Positions 1 through 8,954 of a stretch of DNA of 64,000 nt are shown in pieces (the stretch's first letter is position 1; each line of letters begins with the position of its first letter). Under the pieces are notes generated by a model. The model was not told the DNA's origin. It did not search any database and saw only the letters and a list, made by a program, of their open reading frames with translations. This DNA comes from Bradyrhizobiaceae bacterium. Lineage in GTDB: Bacteria > Pseudomonadota > Alphaproteobacteria > Rhizobiales > Xanthobacteraceae. The position numbers and the translations under genes were made by a program. The stretch is from assembly GCA_947481685.1 (NCBI GenBank), contig CANKHA010000003.1, positions 62,001-126,000 of the forward strand, written 5' to 3'.

Positions 1-46
1 CGCTCGCATTTCATCATTACAGAGCGTGGCAAGGCCAGCTCACGCG

Positions 47-787
47 CTACAGCGCGATCCTCCAATAAGCCATTGCGTCTCTCACTTCCTGACGGGGATA
101 GAACGGACCAGCATGTTCCAAGTCGTGCCGGATGTCCGCAAGACGCTTGTTCGCCGATGCGCGAATTGTCGGGCTTAACTCGATTATGCCCATTGGCCGC
201 TTTTCATTTGGCGAGCGCGGCCAGCTTTGCGGGTAAGCCTCCCAATCAGTCCAGCCATCAAGCGCTGTGTTTGTGGCGAGCAGATTGTCATGGTCGCATT
301 GCCAGCCGTAGAGATTGCGCGCGCAAATCCGAAGCATTGCCTTTACCTCGGGCATCGTGTCGGTAAACGCCTTGAGCGGCGTCGGAAGCAAGACCATGTT
401 GCCGACGCATGAATAGAAACGCCGGTCCATCACAACGACGTTGGAAAGCTGGTAGCTCGCGTCATCAGCGCCCCAGATATGACAGCACGACCAGTTGGGC
501 CGTAGTTTCTTCTTCAGTCCGAGCGCAAGCGTCAGCGCCTCATTCGCGTTCACGTTCCCTTCTGACTTGTGTACTGAGATGTTGGTTGTCCTGTTCTTGT
601 TCAACTGCGGCTCCGACCAGTTCTTTTTGTAGAACGGGCTTCGGCGCGCGTGTTCAGGATACCAGAGTGGCAGCAGCTTGAATGTTTCAGGCGAAACCCA
701 CAGTGCCGTCCGCTCAATGAAGGTGGTGATATCCCGTGTGCTGATAACTTTGCGCAGAGCCTCAAGCCCGTCCGATATTTCTGTCAT
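47..787 (-). CDS. Uncharacterised HNH-like protein
   Basis: A 246-residue protein of unknown function. The reading frame is open further upstream, but the extension is Arg/Pro-rich noise, so the ATG at 787 was chosen. The middle holds Cys-His-Ile-Trp at residues 101-105 (His103) and the string GNMVLLP at 129-135. A His-Ile followed about 25 residues later by Asn-hydrophobic-Leu-Leu-Pro resembles the beta-beta-alpha core of HNH endonucleases, but a complete third His is not obvious. The gene has less GC-rich stretches than its neighbours. It stands alone, next to an unrelated secreted protein on the same strand. It may be an orphan of a defence or mobile locus; this is inference from the motif and base use only. 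I do not recognise the family with confidence. Confidence 0.6.
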   Translation of the reverse strand: MTEISDGLEALRKVISTRDITTFIERTALWVSPETFKLLPLWYPEHARRSPFYKKNWSEPQLNKNRTTNISVHKSEGNVNANEALTLALGLKKKLRPNWSCCHIWGADDASYQLSNVVVMDRRFYSCVGNMVLLPTPLKAFTDTMPEVKAMLRICARNLYGWQCDHDNLLATNTALDGWTDWEAYPQSWPRSPNEKRPMGIIELSPTIRASANKRLADIRHDLEHAGPFYPRQEVRDAMAYWRIAL

Positions 788-916
788 TACAACCGCGCCC
801 GAATCCCATTTTCCTGAAATTCTACCATTAGCGAGAGGCCGGGGTCCCGGTTGGGAGGATGGCCAGAAACCTAGTCCTGAAGTCACGGGCCTAATTTTTT
901 GAGTGCTCAAGGCGAT

Positions 917-935
917 GCGAGGGCGCCGCCCTCGC
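917..935 (-). terminator. Hairpin downstream of the secreted TIM-barrel gene
   Basis: Perfect 8-bp inverted repeat GCGAGGGC/GCCCTCGC with a 3-nt loop, just past the stop of the gene ending at 957. There is no adjacent T-run, so it may be a weak terminator or a 3'-end stabiliser. Confidence 0.4.
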
Positions 936-956
936 GCGCGCAAGCCTTCGTTTCGA

Positions 957-2096
957 TCAGTTGCCGCCGGCAGTCGTCGCCGGTTTCGGGCATTGCGACG
1001 AACCTGACTGCGGAAGCGCGGCAAGATTCGACGTTGCCGCCCCGGCAGGGTTCTTCTCGATCATCGCAGCCAGCTTTTTGAGCGTCCCGTTGGAGACAAA
1101 GGGAAAGCCACCGTAGTCCTGATAGAGCTCAATCGCGCTGGCGCCGTTCTTGACACTAAGCTTGATCGTCGCTTCGAGATTTTCCGGCGATGCGCACAGC
1201 GTCTGAAACTCGATCTCGGGGCCGAGGCTCTTCATGTACGCATAGATGGGCAGCAGGGGCTTGGGCGGGTTGCTGTCGAGGTCATGGTTGTCGAAGACAC
1301 AGCGCGCGCCGATCGCCTGGCGGCATGCCAGCATCACTTGTTCGGTGAAAGCGGCATCGCCGGGCCCCGGCGCGGGATTGAGGCGCAACGGGTTGACGGA
1401 CAGCACCAGCCGCGTCCGCTGCCACTGCGCGTAGTCGTTGACGGCCTGTGTCAGGCAAAACCGGTAAGGGGCAGGCTTGAAGCCCGCGGCCTGCAGCGGC
1501 TGCATCACGGTTGTCTCAGTAACCGGCACGAAGAACGGTTCGGCCGTGTAAGACATGCATGAGGTGATCGCGACCTCGCGGATCAGCGGCTCGTCGTCGT
1601 AACGCGCGGCAAGTTTGTCCTGCAGGTCTGCCCAGGCGCGCCGATAGTCCGGGCTCCAGAATCGGCCGACCGTCCGCGGCTTGCCATTGTGGACCGTGCT
1701 GATCGGCGGGCCGCCGATGCTCTTTGCCCAGTCCGGCGCCTCAAAGCCGCCCCAGATCCGCAGCTTTACCCCAAGCGGCTTCTGGGGATTGCGTCTGTTG
1801 TAGGCGCTGACCTGCGTGAGCGCGCGATCGATGACATTGTCATCGCCGATTTCCGCGCCCGGCGTCGGCTGGAGCTGGCTCCAGCTTGCGACGATGACGA
1901 TGCCGCCGAAAATTCCGGGCTTCTTGTTGAGCGGCACGAGCGTGTTGATCGGGTCGCCGCCCGCGCCGACGAAACGGTAAGCGCCCATGGAGACGAGACC
2001 GCGGACCGGCGGCTTGACGTCATCGGCGCGTGACAGGGAAGCCGACAGCAGCATCAGCCCTGCGCAGGCAAGCGCCATCCGGTGAATGTTTTGCAC
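957..2096 (-). CDS. Secreted glycoside-hydrolase-like TIM-barrel protein
   Basis: 379 residues with a clear Sec signal peptide (residues 1 to about 24, cleavage near SRA-DD). The mature part carries segments typical of (beta/alpha)8 glycosidase-like proteins: a YNRRNP-type N-terminal strand, KLRIWGG, a WSPDYRRAW segment, a VREVAITSC-like strand and ELYQDYGG near the C-terminus. Candidate acid residues are scattered, and I cannot assign a catalytic pair. It is probably exported to the periplasm to act on a sugar polymer or glycoside, but neither substrate nor CAZy family can be named. Low-complexity residues at the C-terminus look like a tail. It is a single gene with its own upstream region; the nearest gene on this strand (YegP) ends 144 bp upstream of its start. 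Confidence 0.6.
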   Translation of the reverse strand: MQNIHRMALACAGLMLLSASLSRADDVKPPVRGLVSMGAYRFVGAGGDPINTLVPLNKKPGIFGGIVIVASWSQLQPTPGAEIGDDNVIDRALTQVSAYNRRNPQKPLGVKLRIWGGFEAPDWAKSIGGPPISTVHNGKPRTVGRFWSPDYRRAWADLQDKLAARYDDEPLIREVAITSCMSYTAEPFFVPVTETTVMQPLQAAGFKPAPYRFCLTQAVNDYAQWQRTRLVLSVNPLRLNPAPGPGDAAFTEQVMLACRQAIGARCVFDNHDLDSNPPKPLLPIYAYMKSLGPEIEFQTLCASPENLEATIKLSVKNGASAIELYQDYGGFPFVSNGTLKKLAAMIEKNPAGAATSNLAALPQSGSSQCPKPATTAGGN

Positions 2097-2240
2097 AACG
2101 TTTCTTCGGGCAAGCCAGCGCAGGGAAGTCCAGCAAACTAAGCGCTCAAATCACTATGACCCTTTGTTATGGATCATGCGTGTTTGAATCAATTTGTTGC
2201 CGCGCAATCCCCGGGGCACGCAGCAACGACAGACGGCCGT

Positions 2241-2573
2241 TCAGCTCTGGTCTTCAGTTGCTGCACTCGCGGCATTGGTCTTGACGGAAGCAATGCCGGC
2301 GTCGCGCGCGGATTCCGATGAGTAGGATTCACTCGTTCCGATGACCTGCCCGTTGCTGGCCTTGAGGTTGAACCTTGGCTTTCCGGTCTTGTCGTTCTTC
2401 CGCTCGTAATTTTTGTCGTCTGGCGCGTGTTTTTGCACCGAAGCGATGCCATTCGTTGCCGACGGCTTGGCGGCGTACATTTCGCTCGTCAGAATAGTTT
2501 CGCCGTTGCTTGCCTTGAGCTGGAAGTAGAACTGACCATCGCTTGCCTTCTTCAACAAAAATTTCCCGGCCAT
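2241..2573 (-). CDS. yegP: YegP-like protein, two DUF1508 repeats
   Basis: A 110-residue protein made of two tandem DUF1508 units, each with the pattern G-x-F-x-F-x-L-K-A-S-N-G-x-x-I (around residues 13-27 and 64-79) followed by an SE-x-Y segment and GIASV (41-45 and 92-96). Length and tandem layout match E. coli YegP. The start at 2573 is fixed by an AAGGAG ribosome binding site 8 nt upstream; the longer open frame upstream is not coding-like. The molecular role of this family is unknown. Members are small cytoplasmic proteins often linked to stress conditions. The C-terminal tail is Ala/Ser/Thr-rich. Confidence 0.85.
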   Translation of the reverse strand: MAGKFLLKKASDGQFYFQLKASNGETILTSEMYAAKPSATNGIASVQKHAPDDKNYERKNDKTGKPRFNLKASNGQVIGTSESYSSESARDAGIASVKTNAASAATEDQS

Positions 2574-2938
2574 GATGAAAATCTCCTTGGTGGAAAATGA
2601 AGCGGTCCCCAAAACGAGGATATCAAGTCTGATACAGAGGCAATAACCTGTATAGGAGACCGCGCGGGTTTCTGTCGCAATTTTTGGCCCCCCAGGCGCA
2701 CCGATGGCCGCAGCAAAGATTTCCAATAAAGATTTCCATGCATGTCCGGCGTCCTTCTTTTTTCTGACATGTTTGGCGGGATCAGTTGACATCAGCCCGC
2801 CTGCCCGGAAAACAGGCTGTCGGCATGACGGCCTCATTTTCAGTCGAATGAGTCCACGGTTTAAGGTTAAAGCCATCTCGCCCATGATCGTCGCTATCGT
2901 CCTCGCACCCCAACGCCACATCTGCTAGTGCAGGGCCG
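2574..2938. other. Intergenic region between yegP and the YbhN-like gene
   Basis: 365 bp divergent spacer that must hold promoters for both flanking genes. I see the yegP Shine-Dalgarno at its left edge, a 13-bp-periodic direct repeat AAAGATTTCC at 2715-2724 and 2728-2737 that could bind a regulator, and no convincing -35/-10 pair or small ORF. Confidence 0.5.
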
Positions 2939-4012
2939 ATGAGCGATTCAGTCAAACCCGTGCCGGCGGAGAAGGCTTTGTCTACACTGTCCGCTGTGTT
3001 GTGTTTTTGCCGCGAGAAGATCGGCTGGAATCGGGTAGGCGTGGTCGTAAGCGTTGCGATCATCGGCTTCGCCTTCTGGGTGCTCTGGCACATCCTCAAA
3101 GACATCGAAGTCCATGAGGTGATAACTGCGATCGAGGCCACGCCAATGCACAGGATCGTGCTGGCGGGCGTGTTCGTCGCGGCCGCTTATTTCACCCTCA
3201 CGTTTTACGACCTGTTCGCGCTGCGCACGATCGGTCGCGGCGAGGTGCCGTATCATGGCGCCGCCCTTGCCAGCTTCACCAGCTATTCGATTGGCCACAA
3301 CGTCGGCGCCAGCGTCTTCACCGGCGGCGCCGTGCGCTACCGCATTTATTCCACCTGGGGCCTGGATGCTGCGGAAGTCGCGAAGATCTGTTTCGTCGCG
3401 GGCCTGACGTTCTGGCTCGGCAATGCCACCGTGCTCGGTCTTGGCATTTCCTATCATCCGGAGGCCGCAAGCGCGATCAATCACGTCCCGCCGTGGGTGA
3501 ACCGCAGCATTGCGCTGGTCACGCTCGCTCTGCTTGCGTCCTATGTCGTGTGGGTCTGGCGCCGGCCGCGCGCCATTGGTGTTGGCCAATGGCAGGTGAC
3601 GCTGCCCGGTGGCCCTTTGACTCTGCTGCAGATGGTGATCGGCATTCTCGATCTCGCCTTCTGCGCGCTGGCTATGTACATGCTGGTGCCAACCGAGCCG
3701 AATATCGATTTCATCACCCTTGCGGTGATCTTTGTGTCGGCGACTCTGCTCGGGTTCGCCAGCCATTCTCCCGGCGGGCTCGGGGTTTTCGATGCCGCGA
3801 TGCTGGTGGCGCTCTGGCAATTCGACAAGGAAGATCTGCTGGCCGGGCTGCTGCTCTTCCGCCTGTTGTATTACATCGTGCCGTTCGTCGTCTCGCTTGC
3901 CATCCTGGGCGGGCGCGAATTGCAACTGAGCTTCTTCCCGCGCGTGCTTCCCCAGCCGTCCGGGCCGGAATCGCCGTCGAATAAAGCCGTCAACAAGAAC
4001 GACGGGGCTTGA
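2939..4012 (+). CDS. YbhN/LPG-synthase-type membrane protein
   Basis: 357 residues with 7-8 predicted membrane helices, matching the lysylphosphatidylglycerol-synthetase N-terminal transmembrane family (PF03706, YbhN/AglD2-like). Recognisable parts are the SYSIGHNVGASVFTGGAVRYRIY block (about residues 115-137), typical of the family, and ASHSPGGLGVFDAAML (about 275-290), which carries the conserved S-x-P-G-G-L-G-x-x-E/D motif. There is no soluble aminoacyltransferase domain, so it is the flippase-like half only and may move a lipid or lipid-linked substrate across the inner membrane. The ribosome binding site is weak. It is followed by a small secreted protein 67 bp downstream in the same direction. 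Confidence 0.8.
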   Translation: MSDSVKPVPAEKALSTLSAVLCFCREKIGWNRVGVVVSVAIIGFAFWVLWHILKDIEVHEVITAIEATPMHRIVLAGVFVAAAYFTLTFYDLFALRTIGRGEVPYHGAALASFTSYSIGHNVGASVFTGGAVRYRIYSTWGLDAAEVAKICFVAGLTFWLGNATVLGLGISYHPEAASAINHVPPWVNRSIALVTLALLASYVVWVWRRPRAIGVGQWQVTLPGGPLTLLQMVIGILDLAFCALAMYMLVPTEPNIDFITLAVIFVSATLLGFASHSPGGLGVFDAAMLVALWQFDKEDLLAGLLLFRLLYYIVPFVVSLAILGGRELQLSFFPRVLPQPSGPESPSNKAVNKNDGA

Positions 4013-4079
4013 AAAAAGCCGATGCGAGGCGCTGACTAGATCGCCAGCCTGAAGGCGCCGGGGGCGCCTGGAGCGACCG

Positions 4080-4424
4080 ATGAAGTTTGTCCGTAGTCTT
4101 GTTGTTGTCGCGGCATTGTCCACAGCGTCGTCTGCTTTTGCCAGCCCCGCAGGGAAGGGCGGCAAGGACGAGCTTCTCACTCTTTATCTCTTGTCGGTCG
4201 CTGCCGACCGCTGCGGCTTCCCCATGACCAACAAGCAAACCGATGCGATCGAACAGGAAACCAAGACCCTGGTTGAAAAACTGAAACTCGGATCGAATGA
4301 AAACGACGCCGTCTATTCGGAAGCCGACATCGCCTTTGAGAAACAGGGCGCTGCGGCGTGCGACCGGAACGGCAATTTTGCCAAGGGTTTCCGGCAGACG
4401 CTGCAAAGCCTGACGGGCCCCTGA
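4080..4424 (+). CDS. Small secreted protein, unknown function
   Basis: 114 residues with a Sec signal peptide (1-21, ending AFA-SP). The mature part of about 90 residues is mostly helical and contains two cysteines (in DRCGFP and AACDRN), probably a disulfide in the periplasm. No family recognised. Its stop codon is separated by one base from the start of phoR, so the two are likely co-transcribed. The small-protein-then-phoR arrangement raises the possibility of a periplasmic accessory to phosphate sensing, but nothing in the sequence proves this. Confidence 0.65.
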   Translation: MKFVRSLVVVAALSTASSAFASPAGKGGKDELLTLYLLSVAADRCGFPMTNKQTDAIEQETKTLVEKLKLGSNENDAVYSEADIAFEKQGAAACDRNGNFAKGFRQTLQSLTGP

Positions 4425-4425
4425 A

Positions 4426-5712
4426 ATGTCGGGCTTCCTGCGGCGATGGGGCGTCGCCTCCGGTGAGAGATTTCGCGCCGGCGTCATCATCGCGGCCACG
4501 GCCCTCGTCCTGACCGCGCTCGTTCTGTTTTCACCGCTCGATGCGAACCACGCCCTCGTGGCCTTCATTATTCTGACGCTCGTGGTGTTGATCGCGGAAA
4601 CCGGCGAGGGCGATCAGCCGCAGGTCGTCGCCAGCAAATCTCCCGATTTTGGCACTCTGCTGGATGCTGTTTTGTCGGGCCTGCCGGATGCTGCCGTCGC
4701 ACTGAACCCGCGCGGGCTGGTGCTCGCCTTCAACGAGCAGGCTACGCAAATCGCCCCGGCGCTGCGTCGTGGCGAACATGGCTTGATCGCTATCCGTATT
4801 CCCGCGCTGATGGATGCCGTGCAGCAAGCCAGCCGCAACGGTCAGCCGCAACGCGTGGAATTCTCCACACGGGTTCCGGATCGCTGGTTTGAGGTTTTCA
4901 TCTTCCCGGTCACCAGCCAGATATCCGAAACCACTGTGCCGGACGTTTTTCTCCTCACATTCCACGACCTGACGCCGATGCGGCGCGTGGAAGAGATGCG
5001 GGTCGATTTTGTCGCCAATGCGAGCCACGAGTTGCGCACGCCGCTGGCGGCGCTGTCGGGCTTCATCGAAACGCTGCAAGGCCCCGCGCGCGAAGACACA
5101 GCGGCGCGCGAACGCTTTCTTGAGATCATGCGGGCGCAGGCGATGCGCATGGCGCGGCTGATCGACGATCTGCTGTCGCTGTCGCGGATCGAGCTCAGCG
5201 CGCATATGCGGCCGGAAACGCCGGTCGATCTCATTCCCATTGTGAGGCAGGTAGCGGATGGCCTGCAGACTCTGGCGCGCGACCGCGAAGTCAAAATCCA
5301 GATCAACGCGCCTGCCGAGCCTGTGATTGTTCTCGGCAACCGCGATGAATTGATCCGGGTGTTTGAGAACCTGATCGAAAATGCATTGAAGTATGGCGCA
5401 TCGGGCAAACGGGTGGAGATCGACTTCACGCGCGACAAGAGCGCCGACGAAGCGCGGGTCAGTGTCCGCGATTTCGGCCCCGGTATTGCGCCTGAGCATC
5501 TGCCCCGGCTGACGGAGCGCTTCTATCGCGTCGATGTCGCCGACAGCCGCGCGCAAGGGGGCACCGGTCTTGGTCTGGCGCTGGTCAAGCACATCATGAA
5601 CCGCCACCGGGGCCGGATTTCCATTGCCAGCATCTGGGGGCAGGGCGCGACCTTCACGGTTCAACTGCCAATCCCCAGCGCCGGATCCCCTGCTGCCGAG
5701 ATTGTCAAGTAA
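4426..5712 (+). CDS. phoR: Phosphate regulon sensor histidine kinase PhoR
   Basis: 428-residue membrane histidine kinase. Two hydrophobic segments at 17-35 and 43-57 form a short hairpin with almost no periplasmic domain, as in PhoR. A PAS-like domain spans about 75-185. The dimerisation/phosphoacceptor box is NASHELRTPLAALSG with His201. ATP-binding boxes follow: N-box ENLIENALKYG (314-324), G1 DFGPGI (349-354) and G2 GGTGLGL (378-384). The kinase would phosphorylate PhoB (gene at 10543) under phosphate limitation and be held off by the Pst transporter and PhoU. It lies directly upstream of pst-phoU-phoB on the same strand. The identification as PhoR rests on domain layout plus this context. 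Confidence 0.92.
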   Translation: MSGFLRRWGVASGERFRAGVIIAATALVLTALVLFSPLDANHALVAFIILTLVVLIAETGEGDQPQVVASKSPDFGTLLDAVLSGLPDAAVALNPRGLVLAFNEQATQIAPALRRGEHGLIAIRIPALMDAVQQASRNGQPQRVEFSTRVPDRWFEVFIFPVTSQISETTVPDVFLLTFHDLTPMRRVEEMRVDFVANASHELRTPLAALSGFIETLQGPAREDTAARERFLEIMRAQAMRMARLIDDLLSLSRIELSAHMRPETPVDLIPIVRQVADGLQTLARDREVKIQINAPAEPVIVLGNRDELIRVFENLIENALKYGASGKRVEIDFTRDKSADEARVSVRDFGPGIAPEHLPRLTERFYRVDVADSRAQGGTGLGLALVKHIMNRHRGRISIASIWGQGATFTVQLPIPSAGSPAAEIVK

Positions 5713-5727
5713 TAACAGTCACTTGCA

Positions 5728-5756
5728 GTGTCATACCAGTGTCACCGATCTTTCAT
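5728..5756 (+). promoter_or_regulatory. Pho box upstream of pstS
   Basis: Three direct repeats with exact 11-bp spacing: TGTCAT at 5729, TGTCAC at 5740 and TTTCAT at 5751. The first two form a classical 7-4-7 Pho box (GTGTCAT-ACCA-GTGTCAC against consensus CTGTCAT-N4-CTGTCAT). A weaker fourth unit may begin near 5718. It sits about 190 bp before the pstS start and just after the phoR stop, as expected for PhoB activation of the pst operon. Confidence 0.8.
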
Positions 5757-5943
5757 AGAACGGTGACAGGCGGCCCTTAACGCTCGCTCGTCAGTGGACC
5801 GGTTCCGAGAAGAACACCTGGTCCGCGATGAACGAAAACTGGCCGTCAAACGATACGCGGTGACCCTTGTCGGGTTTTGGAAGCGAAAGGCGCGGATCGC
5901 CGATCCGCTCTTCGGCTTTTCACCGCTAAAATGGAGAGAGACC

Positions 5944-6960
5944 GTGAACCTTTTCAAAACATTTACCGCTGCCGGCCTGTTCGCCGCATTTTCGATCCTG
6001 CCCGCGGCCGCCATAGATATTACGGGCGCCGGCGCGACCTTCCCCTATCCACTTTATGCCAAGTGGGCCGATGCCTACAAAAAGGAAACCGGCAGCAGCC
6101 TGAACTACCAGTCGATCGGCTCCGGCGCCGGCATCAAGCAGATCCAGGCCAAGACCGTGACCTTCGGCGCGACCGACATGCCGCTGAAGGGCGCCGATCT
6201 CGACAAGGACGGCCTCATCCAGTTCCCGACCGTCATTGGCGGCGTGGTGGCGGTGGTCAATATCGAAGGCATCAAGCCGGGCGAAATCACCCTCGACGGC
6301 CCGACCCTCGCCAGGATCTTCCTCGGCGAAATCAAGACCTGGGACGATGCCGCGATCAAGAAGCTGAACGCCAGCGTCAAGCTGCCGTCGCAGCCGATCG
6401 TCAGTGTGCACCGTTCGGACGGGTCCGGCACGACCTTCGTGTTCACCAACTACCTCTCGAAGGTCAGCGCTGACTGGAAGAGCAAGGTCGGTGAAAACAC
6501 TGCCGTCGAATGGCCGAATGGCCTCGGCGCCAAGGGTAACGAAGGCGTCGCCAACAACGTGAACCAGACCAAGGGCTCGATCGGTTACGTCGAGTATGCT
6601 TATGCGAAGCAGAACAAGATGTCGCACACCCGGATGATCAACAAGGACGGCAAGGCTGTAGAGCCGAACCTTGCGTCCTTCACCGCTGCGGCCGCGTCTT
6701 GCGAATGGGGGGCACCCGGCTTCGGCGATATCCTGACCGACGAATCCGGCGCCGCTTCCTGGCCGATCGCCAGCGCAACCTTCATCCTGATGCACAAGAA
6801 GCCGCAGGACGCGGCTGCTTCCGCAGAAGCCCTGAAGTTCTTCACCTGGGCCTATGCAAAGGGCGGCAAGATGGCTGAGGAACTCGACTACGTTCCGATG
6901 CCGGCGAAGGTCGTCGGCGAGGTCAAGAAGGTCTGGAACGCTGACGTCAAGACCAACTAA
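5944..6960 (+). CDS. pstS: Phosphate ABC transporter substrate-binding protein PstS
   Basis: 338 residues from a GTG start at 5944, preceded by GGAGAG; this start gives a clean signal peptide (about 1-23, ending AAA) followed by the mature motif [16 protein letters not shown]. Phosphate-binding landmarks are present: the [10 protein letters not shown] loop, ATDMPL, and [16 protein letters not shown]. It binds inorganic phosphate in the periplasm and hands it to PstC/PstA. Length and composition are typical. It is the first gene of the pst operon, separated from pstC by a strong hairpin that probably lets PstS be made in excess. Confidence 0.97.
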   Translation: MNLFKTFTAAGLFAAFSILPAAAIDITGAGATFPYPLYAKWADAYKKETGSSLNYQSIGSGAGIKQIQAKTVTFGATDMPLKGADLDKDGLIQFPTVIGGVVAVVNIEGIKPGEITLDGPTLARIFLGEIKTWDDAAIKKLNASVKLPSQPIVSVHRSDGSGTTFVFTNYLSKVSADWKSKVGENTAVEWPNGLGAKGNEGVANNVNQTKGSIGYVEYAYAKQNKMSHTRMINKDGKAVEPNLASFTAAAASCEWGAPGFGDILTDESGAASWPIASATFILMHKKPQDAAASAEALKFFTWAYAKGGKMAEELDYVPMPAKVVGEVKKVWNADVKTN

Positions 6961-6972
6961 CGCGCGACATTG

Positions 6973-7000
6973 GGAGAAGGCGCCAACCGGCGCCTTCTCC
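6973..7000 (+). terminator. Intra-operon hairpin between pstS and pstC
   Basis: Perfect 12-bp stem (GGAGAAGGCGCC/GGCGCCTTCTCC) with AACC loop, followed by TCTTTCC. Either a leaky terminator or a 3'-protecting structure that sets the high PstS to PstC ratio. Confidence 0.75.
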
Positions 7001-7092
7001 TCTTTCCAAGATGAATTTTACTGTTCCCATTTTGCGTCTCCCCGCAAGGACTGTTCGAGTAGGCTCCCGCAGTTTGATCGAGGAGAGCCTGC

Positions 7093-8112
7093 ATGGCGCG
7101 TCAGGAGAATAAATCCGTGGCCGATGTAGCGTTACAGACGGGGAACCTCGCGCGAACGGAATCCACAACGCGCAGCAAGATGCTCGCGCGCATGCGGCTC
7201 GGCGACAAGTCCTTCCATCACATCACCCGGGCTGCCGCGATTATCGTTCTGGTGATCTTCGGCGGCGTGATGTTTTCGCTCGTATTCGGATCGATTCCGG
7301 CGATCAAAACGTTTGGCTTCGACTTTCTCACGACACAGAGCTGGAATCCGGTCACCGAGAAGTTCGGTGCGCTGGCACCCATCTACGGCACAATCGTCAC
7401 CTCGTTTATTGCGATGCTGATCGCGGTCCCGGTGGGACTGCTGATCGCGATGTTCATCACTGAGCTTTGTCCGATGTTCCTGCGCCGGCCGATCGGCATT
7501 GCCATCGAACTGCTGGCCGGCATTCCCAGCATCATCTACGGCATCTGGGGGTTGTTCGTTTTAGCGCCGTTTCTTCAGGCGACCTTGCAGCCCTTCCTGA
7601 TCGGTGCCTTCGGCAATATCCCGATCCTGTCTTCCATCTTCGAGGGGCCTCCCTATGGCATCGGTGTGCTGACGGCGAGCCTGATCCTCGCGATAATGGT
7701 GCTGCCCTTCATCACTTCGATCTCGTGCGATGTTTTCGAAGCTGTTCCCCCGGTGCTCAAGGAAGCGGCTTACGGCGTCGGCTGCACGACGTGGGAGGTG
7801 GTGCGTTACGTGGTGCTGCCCTACACGCGCGTCGGCGTGATCGGTGGCGTCATGCTCGGGCTTGGCAGGGCGCTCGGCGAAACCATGGCTGTGACCTTTG
7901 TCATCGGCAACGCGCACAAGATTTCAGCTTCCCTGATCGCGCCTGGCACCACCATATCGGCTACCATCGCTAACGAATTTACCGAAGCCGTCGGTAAAGT
8001 TTACACGTCGTCTTTGATCGCGCTTGGCCTCATCCTGTTCGTGATCACCTTCATCGTCCTTGCGTGCGCACGTCTGATGCTGGCGCGCATGGACCGCCGG
8101 TCAGGAGCCTGA
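7093..8112 (+). CDS. pstC: Phosphate ABC transporter permease PstC
   Basis: 339 residues; ATG at 7093 follows GAGGAG. About 40 cytoplasmic residues precede the first of six membrane helices. The binding-protein-dependent permease EAA loop is seen in [24 protein letters not shown], and the family signature [25 protein letters not shown] lies in the first half (about 92-116). It forms the membrane channel with PstA. Its stop is two bases before the pstA ATG, so translation is probably coupled. Nothing unusual except the slightly long N-terminus. Confidence 0.95.
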   Translation: MARQENKSVADVALQTGNLARTESTTRSKMLARMRLGDKSFHHITRAAAIIVLVIFGGVMFSLVFGSIPAIKTFGFDFLTTQSWNPVTEKFGALAPIYGTIVTSFIAMLIAVPVGLLIAMFITELCPMFLRRPIGIAIELLAGIPSIIYGIWGLFVLAPFLQATLQPFLIGAFGNIPILSSIFEGPPYGIGVLTASLILAIMVLPFITSISCDVFEAVPPVLKEAAYGVGCTTWEVVRYVVLPYTRVGVIGGVMLGLGRALGETMAVTFVIGNAHKISASLIAPGTTISATIANEFTEAVGKVYTSSLIALGLILFVITFIVLACARLMLARMDRRSGA

Positions 8113-8114
8113 GC

Positions 8115-8954
8115 ATGTCTCTTTATGCAAGACGCCGCCGCCGCAATATCCTCGCCAAGGGGTTGGCCTTTGCCGGCACCGCTTTCGGCCTCGGCTGGCT
8201 TGCGCTGATCCTCGGCGTTTTGTTCTACGAAGGCGTCAGCGGGCTTTCCCTCGCTGTATTCACCGAGATGACGCCGCCCCCCGGCTCTGCCGGCGGATTG
8301 CTGAATGCGATTGTGGGCAGTCTGATCATGACGGTTCTGGCAGTTCTGATCGGCACGCCGATCGGCATACTCGCCGGCACTTACCTGGCGGAATACGGCC
8401 GTCACGACCGGCTGAGCACCATCGTGCGCTTCATCAACGATATTCTGCTCAGCGCGCCTTCGATCGTGATCGGATTGTTCATCTACGAGGTGATGGTGGC
8501 TCCGATGGGGCACTTTTCCGGCTGGGCGGGTGCTGTAGCGCTGGCGGTCATTGTTATTCCGGTGGTGGTGCGCACCACCGAAGACATGCTGAACCTGGTG
8601 CCCAATGCGTTGCGCGAGGCCGCCGCTTCTATCGGCATGCCCCGGTCGATCGCCATCCGCAACATCTCCTACCGCGCGGCGCGCGCCGGAATGATCACCG
8701 GCGTACTTCTGGCTGTGGCGCGCATCAGCGGCGAAACCGCGCCGCTCTTGTTTACCGCCCTCAACAACCAGTTCTGGAGCGCCAATCTCCATGCTCCGAT
8801 GCCGAGCCTGCCGGTCGTGATCTTCCAGTTCGCGCTCAGTCCTTACAAGGACTGGCAGAACCTTGCCTGGACCGGGGCCTTGATCATCACAATGTCAGTG
8901 CTCGTCCTGAGCATCACCGCGCGAGCGCTCGCTGCCAAAAGTAGGTCGTCATGA
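8115..8954 (+). CDS. pstA: Phosphate ABC transporter permease PstA
   Basis: 279 residues with six predicted membrane helices. The ATG at 8115 was chosen because it directly follows the pstC stop and gives the expected basic start (YARRRRRN) before the first helix; an upstream in-frame start would overlap pstC. Landmarks: [22 protein letters not shown] and the EAA loop [20 protein letters not shown]. Partner of PstC in the inner-membrane phosphate channel. The end overlaps pstB by four bases (ATGA). Confidence 0.95.
   Translation: MSLYARRRRRNILAKGLAFAGTAFGLGWLALILGVLFYEGVSGLSLAVFTEMTPPPGSAGGLLNAIVGSLIMTVLAVLIGTPIGILAGTYLAEYGRHDRLSTIVRFINDILLSAPSIVIGLFIYEVMVAPMGHFSGWAGAVALAVIVIPVVVRTTEDMLNLVPNALREAAASIGMPRSIAIRNISYRAARAGMITGVLLAVARISGETAPLLFTALNNQFWSANLHAPMPSLPVVIFQFALSPYKDWQNLAWTGALIITMSVLVLSITARALAAKSRSS

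Noticed and set aside
2575-2921. N-terminal extension of the yegP frame
   Set aside because: A strong AAGGAG site and complete DUF1508 homology begin at 2573; upstream translation is not protein-like.
4531-5664. 377-codon frame antisense to phoR
   Set aside because: Histidine-kinase motifs are unmistakable on the plus strand; the antisense has none.
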